Shown: positions 59,029-64,000 of the stretch, in pieces
Layout: every line of letters begins with the position of its first letter
Numbering within the stretch: position 1 is the stretch's first letter
Assembly (NCBI GenBank): GCA_028551475.1
Contig: CM052354.1
Coordinates: forward strand, 3,951,391-4,015,390
Length of the DNA: 64,000 nucleotides
DNA from: Casuarina equisetifolia
Lineage: Eukaryota > Streptophyta > Magnoliopsida > Fagales > Casuarinaceae
Direction: 5' to 3'
Program-made: the position numbers and the translations under genes
Notes under the pieces: model-generated
Seen by the model: only the letters and a program-made list of their open reading frames with translations
Databases searched by the model: none
What the model was told of the DNA's origin: nothing

Positions 59029-59200
59029 CATGCTTGTAATTCCTTTCGTGAGAGGAATTTGGGATTAAATGTTTGCTCCATGCTGTAGAAAGAGATGGAT
59101 ATAAAGCATACGAAAGGGAGCCTTTCTTGTCGAGGGTCAGGAAAAGACACGGTGGGGAGTCGAGGCTCGATAAGGGTTGGGGAAATCTCGAACTTATATA
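59029..59200 (-). promoter_or_regulatory. Promoter-like TATA to ATG module (block copy 3)
   Basis: Minus strand TATATAAG at 59193-59200, ATG at 59031 (MNSSFSIMFGRAAPQNIKFL). Leader words shared with the other copies. Confidence 0.5.
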
Positions 59201-59299
59201 ATGGGGGCATGGAGTGGGGACCATTCAGGGATTTTGTATGATAAAGTTGACGTCTTCAAATGGGGGACACGTTTTCGTGGGTGGGAGGTCGGCGGCCGC

Positions 59300-59385
59300 A
59301 GTGGGAACCATTTGTAAATGGTGGATTTTGGGGGGTGGGGCAGACTGCGCGGCGAACCATTTTTGAATGGTGGATTTCTTCCATT
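59300..59385. repeat. Short direct repeat with palindromic core
   Basis: GAACCATTTGTAAATGGTGG and GAACCATTTTTGAATGGTGG lie about 50 bp apart in a G-rich stretch. Each is nearly palindromic around CCATTT...AAATGG. Confidence 0.7.
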
Positions 59386-60249
59386 CAAACTGATCATTAA
59401 TTAATCTTCCATTCATGGCCGGATTGATGCATTCAGGAATTTTGCATGATAAAGTTGAAGGCAAATTCTCTTGAGGCAGCATTGCTTTTTAAGATGAAAT
59501 TCCTTTGTTAAACAATGAGGTGTTCTCTATTTAATTCCTTTGTAGTTAATATCTTTTCTTGTTTTTGTATATATAGCCGTTAACTACAAAAGGGAAGGTT
59601 TGAAACATATCTTAAGATGAAACCATTTATAATATTATATTAAACTAAATATGGTCTTTTCCGGTTTTCGAACACACTAAATATAGAAATTTTTAAGTAT
59701 TTTAGAAATCTTGTTTATATAACAAAATCAGCCTTTGTAGTTGATGGTTATTCTCACATGCCCTTGAATTTGACCCTTTTTCCTTTACTAACATTTCTGT
59801 TTTCTGTTTGTTTAACAATTAGAATATGGGGTCTTCGTCCTATTTGATTTGACTGTAGCGGGGGGAGCTCCATATTGGTTGTGTTTTAGGATCCGACCAA
59901 GCTACCATGGACAATAGACTTTACATATGTACAATATCCTTGAAAGCAAGATGATCAACCGAGTTCAGTTGTCTTTGCTCACTCTAAGGGGATCTTGATC
60001 TTTTTTCTACTCCTTGGATGTTTTTTCAAACCGTGACAATAATATCCAAATGATCTGCTAGAATGCTAAGTTTTCTCAAGAAATAGAATCGATCTTAATC
60101 TTCTCAGAAAGGTACCACAAAGTCCCTTTGAAAGGCATGCCTTCAGTTTTGCACTTCTCAAAACGTAGGCCTACGGACATGGTGAAAGTAAGAACATACG
60201 TTAAAATATCGCACCGCTTGCCAATATCAAAGTCTTCCTTTTTGCAATC

Positions 60250-60910
60250 GCCAAAGCTAACCATGTGGAGAACCATTGCTTTTTCCCAACCAAAACCGGG
60301 TTTTCCAGCATGCCAACCAAAAACTTAATATGAGGCACACCATTCAAAATTTTGCTTTTGCTTTAGCCGAAAGCTAACCATGTGGCGAAACATTGCTTTT
60401 CTCGTATGACAGCCAAAAAACACTTTGTCGTCTAACTTACTAGCTCAACGATGAGTTAGCTAGGACCTTTACTGAGGTTCGAGAAGTAACACCCCCACAT
60501 GCCTAAGTTGTAGTAAATAAATAAATGAATAAATAACCAAAAACGAAATACGAAGCATATCATTCAAATTTTGCATTTGCTTTCGCCGAAAGCTAACCAT
60601 GTGGAGAACCATTCCTTTTCCCGCATGCCAACCAAAAAGAAGATCATGAGGCATGCCATTCAAAGGTTTCCTTTTTGTTTCTTTATTTACCATAAACGAT
60701 AAATCAAAGGACAAAAAACAAAAGAGTGAAAGCTAACTATGCGGAGAACCATTCTTTTTCCCGCATGCCATCCAAAAAGATCGTGAGGCATGCCATTCAA
60801 AGGTTTGCTTTTTGCTTCTTTATTTGGTGTAAACGATAAATCAAAGGACAAAAGACAAAAGAGTGAAAGCTAACCATGTGGAGAATGATTTTTTTCTCCC
60901 GCGTGCCAAC
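60250..60910. repeat. Minisatellite-like units, five (block copy 4)
   Basis: Core near 60261, 60378, 60597, 60737 and 60876 (CCATGTGGAGAACCATT... TTCCCGCATGCC). The last three are about 140 bp apart and carry the GGCATGCCATTCAAAGG and AAAGGACAAAA extension. Confidence 0.75.
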
Positions 60911-62164
60911 CAAAAGGGAAATCATGAGGCGCGCCATACAAAGTTTTTTGAGGTGACACGAGCACATTCCCAGGTCCTTTTTTGGAGGCCTTGCCATTCA
61001 AAGTTTTGCAATGGGCTTCTACCTTTCCATGCGTGGAAAGGAAACTCTGAGTAAATATATAAACTAATCACATATAGGTAATGTTCTAGCGTGTCTAATA
61101 GCTATTCCTTTTAGTTTATCAAATGTGTTGACCCAAACCCCTCTATATATATATATATATATACTGTGTTTAGACATGTGTATTTGTTTTGTTGTGTATT
61201 CTATCTATTAAGTGGTAATCCGATGTGATGAATATTTCAACAAAAAGTATGAAAGTAAAAATTGAATGTAATGAATTCATCTGAATAAAAATAAAGAATT
61301 AGATTGACATTTTTAATATATGTGAATAATCACAAGTTTTGATGTTATTAGATTAAAAATTAGACTAGTCAAATTGATTGTAGCGGTCATGCAAATTATT
61401 CAGCTCAAGTTAAGGCATCAAATGGTGAACAATGGCGAAAATATTAATCCTTATAGGTAAAGACCGAGATGAAAAGTCAATAAAGGTCAAGAAGAGATAA
61501 ATGATGTATTTCAATTTACGGGGGACAAAGGAGAGATGTACCATTTGGAGAAACACATCTTTTCCAGCATTCCAAACGAAAAGGAAATCATGAGGCAGTT
61601 TTCGCTGGTGATTCAAGCAACTTCTCAGCTCTTTTTAAGGGCATATGTCATTCAAAGTTTTGCATTTTGCTTCTTCATTTAGTGAAAACAATAAACAAAA
61701 GAACAAAAAGTAAAAAGAAACAAAATGTTAACACGTCTTCCCTTAAAAGCTTATAAATATTCCTTTTTTGCAAGCACATAAGGAAGAAAAGATGACCAGA
61801 AAAAAAAAAAGAATAAATGATCTTTGAATGTAAACCGTGTTGATTCACAGTAATTACGAAAAATTCAAAGCATTGTCATTTGGGATAACTTTGCTTGCCA
61901 TTTGGCTAAGGTCTCGTCTAATCGAATGCTAAAAATAAATAAATAAATGAAATAAAAATAAAAAATAAAATAATTGAAAACTATCCTGATGAATAAAAAA
62001 ATAAAAGAAAAGCCTTCTATGAATCTTTTCTAATGTTCTCAAAAAAAAAAAAAACTCAAAAAATGGGAAAAACTAGAAGATTAGGGGGTGAGAAATTTAG
62101 TATTTTGTAGTGCAGCCCTGGAAAAGGTTCTCCCCCAGTCAAACATGATCGGGAAAGCGTAATG

Positions 62165-62303
62165 CATGCCCGCAACTTCCTTTTGTGAGGGAAACCCAGG
62201 ATTAAATGTTTGCTGAGCGTGAGGGAGCCTTCCCTTGGTGAGGATCAGGAAGGAGGGTGAGGCTCGGTGTAAGAAGGAGGGTGAAACCTCAGACTTATAT
62301 ATA
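62165..62303 (-). promoter_or_regulatory. Promoter-like TATA to ATG module (block copy 4)
   Basis: Minus strand TATATATAAG at 62294-62303, ATG at 62167 (MHYAFPIMFDWGRTFSRAAL). Keeps the longer form after the ATG seen in copy 2. Frame ends about 29 codons later. Confidence 0.45.
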
Positions 62304-62838
62304 ATCTTCAGGAAGCGGGGCGAAGGGATCTTTCCGGATTTTGTATGATAAAGTTAAAGTGTTTCAGCCAGGCACTATTATTTAAATGAACCACGCTTGG
62401 AAGGTGGGGAGAACCATTTTAAAAGGGGCAATGATATGACACTCTTTTTTCTTCCCCCCTGATCATGGTAAGTTAATATAATTATCTACTAGCAACAAGG
62501 ATAATCAACCGAATACCTAAGTAATGAGAGAGCGAAGTTAAACCATTTAATAAAAGGGTATATAGGAGAAGGTAAAGAACTGAGAATTACGAATGGGCCA
62601 CTCTTTTCTTCGACTAATTAGCAACTTGCATCGTTTAACAACAATAAAATATTATAAAAAAATGACAAACGGCAAAAGAATTGTTCAACATAGTACAGGC
62701 CTGTCACCAAAGCTGAAAAGACGTCGAGAGGGCCCAGCTTAGCCTCGAAAAAAAATCGTTGCCAACTATTTGAGATGCGATTGTGATGGCTACAGATTTA
62801 AAGCGTCCAACTTCCTCTCTGATTCTGCGTTTTGTTTT

Positions 62839-63306
62839 TCAATAAACCAAGGTAAAACCTCCTTTTATATACTGCGAGCATGAAAAGGTGGGTTCAAAAT
62901 ACGCAGCCTTCATCCGTAAGCCTCTACATACAACTAACCAGGATGTATTGCACATCCAAGGAACTGAAACGGTAAAGCCCAAACCAGAACCTTCTTTCCC
63001 ACCGAAACTTCCATTACCCACCAGCACATCCTTGTACGCCCTGCCAATGCTGGAAACATACTTTCTCATTAGCAAAAGTTGCTCGAGAACAGAAGGAAAA
63101 GACCCATCAGGGTTCGCAAGCTCAGAATCTGAATGAAGGTTCACCACAACAGTGCCATGATCAGGATGAAGATGATTACTGCGAGCCTCAAGAAATGGAT
63201 AATTAGGATCCCATAGCTTGCAAGGGAAGATGTCTTCCCCATCATAAGCATCAATGAAGAATAAATCATATAGATTGGTATGGTCAAGGACATAATCTTT
63301 AACATC
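62839..63306 (-). CDS. Last exon of a spermidine-synthase-like SAM-dependent methyltransferase (partial)
   Basis: After a CCCTTGACAG acceptor at 63307-63308 the frame is open for 155 codons to TGA at 62839. It reads DVKDYVLDHTNLYDLFFIDA, YDGEDIFPCKLWDPNYPFLE, LHPDHGTVVVNLHSD, then MRKYVSSIGRAYKDVL and FTVSVPWMCNTSWLVVCRGL. The acidic loop IDAYDGEDI and GTVVVNLHSD are typical of the Rossmann-fold methyltransferase proteins of plants related to spermidine synthase and METTL13. Their substrate is not established. The end (FSCSQYIKGGFTLV) looks like the family C-terminus, but the stretch between CRGL and FSC is shorter than I would expect, so a deletion is possible. The upstream exons should lie left-to-right beyond 63306 on the minus strand; I do not find them in the remaining 700 bp. 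Either a long intron follows or the piece is a fragment. Confidence 0.65.
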   Translation of the reverse strand, partial: DVKDYVLDHTNLYDLFFIDAYDGEDIFPCKLWDPNYPFLEARSNHLHPDHGTVVVNLHSDSELANPDGSFPSVLEQLLLMRKYVSSIGRAYKDVLVGNGSFGGKEGSGLGFTVSVPWMCNTSWLVVCRGLRMKAAYFEPTFSCSQYIKGGFTLVY

Positions 63307-64000
63307 CTGTCAAGGGTTTGGAATTCCAACCCAAAAGATTATCATATCAAGTGGAGTTACCAAGCCCCTTATAATCCAAGACCTCCCACTATTGTTGTTT
63401 GTATCTTTTCTCTTGAAGTTTTTTATTTTAGAACAAAATATTCTTCCTCACCCAACCCAACATTGCCTCAAATATGGTTACATGCTTCTGATGTGACTGT
63501 CATCTCAATAGTTAGGTGTTCTCTACCTATCCACCTCTAGGCACTTGGCACTAGCATTGAAAATGGGCTATGAGTTGATTTTGATACCACTTTGTCATAG
63601 GCTTAAATTTCTACCTAAAGGATTAGTCTATTAGATAGAGTTACCAAGCCTTTTATAAATCCAAGACTTTCCACTTGCCTTTCTAATATGGAACAATATT
63701 CTTCATATCTTTTTTCTTAGAGTGTTTCATCTTAACATTCGCAATTTGCTTCATGGAGGTATAGATTCCTATGGATGCCTTTCCCAGGTGCTTCAGCAAT
63801 ATTATCTTGTATGGACAAGACACGTTCACTTGATGGTCTCATAACTAAGAACGCAAGAAAACCCCTAGCTCTAATTAAGGCAGAGAAAGAAGGGTGAATA
63901 TCGGCTCAAGATTGCCCACATCCCTAACTTATATTTGTCGCCAGCACCAATGAGCAAAACTGTTATCCGACGCGGGTTCCACAAATTTCGGTAAATGTCA
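63307..64000. other. Intron or upstream flank of the methyltransferase exon
   Basis: A direct repeat GAGTTACCAAGCC...TTATAA.TCCAAGAC lies at 63353-63390 and 63638-63676. GGTATCAAAATCAACTCATA-type sequence between them is common in plant repeats. Near 63900-64000 the minus strand shows ITVLLIGAGDKYKLG, which I cannot assign. No definite exon. Confidence 0.4.

Larger units (their letters stand above)
57440..59280. repeat. Composite repeat block, copy 3
   Basis: Shares with the other blocks the ACAATAAACA.AAGGACAAA start, a single CCATGTG...CATGCC unit near 57513, the CTTCAACAAGTGGTATTAGAG segment (57975) and the TATA/ATG module. Interrupted by the SINE at 58728-58842. Confidence 0.7.
59460..62650. 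repeat. Composite repeat block, copy 4
   Basis: Matches block copy 1 from 37890 onward, including the GGATCC.ACCAAGCTACCA stretch (59890), minisatellite units, a (TA)n run at 61144-61162, the middle segment and the TATA/ATG module. The most complete counterpart of copy 1. Confidence 0.7.

Noticed and set aside
1-64000. CRISPR arrays, bacterial operons, phage or rRNA/tRNA genes
   Set aside because: Repeats with spacer-like regularity are minisatellites, not CRISPR. Introns, TATA boxes and retroelements show a plant nuclear genome. I saw no convincing tRNA cloverleaf; the only box A/B pair is in the SINE.

Overview
The window is AT-rich plant nuclear DNA, almost certainly from a dicot. Evidence: short spliced genes with GT-AG introns, a thaumatin-like gene, a DUF247 gene, defensin-like (DEFL) secreted peptides, Copia-type gag, LTR and primer-binding-site remnants, a LINE RNase H remnant, a tRNA-derived SINE and a probable organelle-DNA insertion. 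The species is not identified. Most of the 64 kb is repeat-derived. Only five loci look like plausible working genes: the DUF247 gene, two DEFL genes, two small secreted-peptide genes. The last exon of a spermidine-synthase-like methyltransferase enters from the right edge.

Layout. 0.4-1.5 kb: a minus-strand thaumatin-like (PR-5) gene broken by a one-base frameshift. 3.1-5.3 kb: a dihydroorotate dehydrogenase exon fragment inside a partly deleted inverted repeat. 5.6-13.2 kb: two tandem copies of a 3.4-4.1 kb block, each carrying an orphan thaumatin signal-peptide exon; the second copy holds a 636-bp solo LTR. 13.6-20 kb: intergenic, with three small tandem duplications. 20.1-21.8 kb: an intronless 549-aa DUF247 gene with its TATA box. 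24.4-25.9 kb: three tandem units of about 0.5 kb. 26.7-27.3 kb: a fossil DEFL gene.

29.7-37.3 kb (copy A) and 45.2-52.8 kb (copy B) form a segmental duplication of about 7.6 kb. Each copy holds, in order, a Copia gag fragment, an intact two-exon DEFL gene, a LINE fragment, a broken DEFL exon 1 and, on the minus strand, a 95-97 aa secreted peptide precursor. Its C-terminus (PPSAPNxCTYxPG...C) resembles the CTNIP/SCREW phytocytokine family. Between the copies (41.3-45.2 kb) lie two more DEFL fragments, a probable mitochondrial insertion and the 5' end of a Copia element.

38.2-41.1, 52.8-55.7, 57.4-59.3 and 59.5-62.8 kb are four diverged copies of another block. Each has a minisatellite-like repeat with core CCATGTGG...GCATGCC and, on the minus strand, a conserved TATA box followed 130-165 bp later by an ATG; no uninterrupted gene follows. 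A SINE sits inside the third copy.

Functionally this reads as a defence and secreted-peptide neighbourhood (PR-5, DEFL, CTNIP-like) under rapid birth and death by tandem duplication and transposon insertion. The direct joint function of these genes is inference only.
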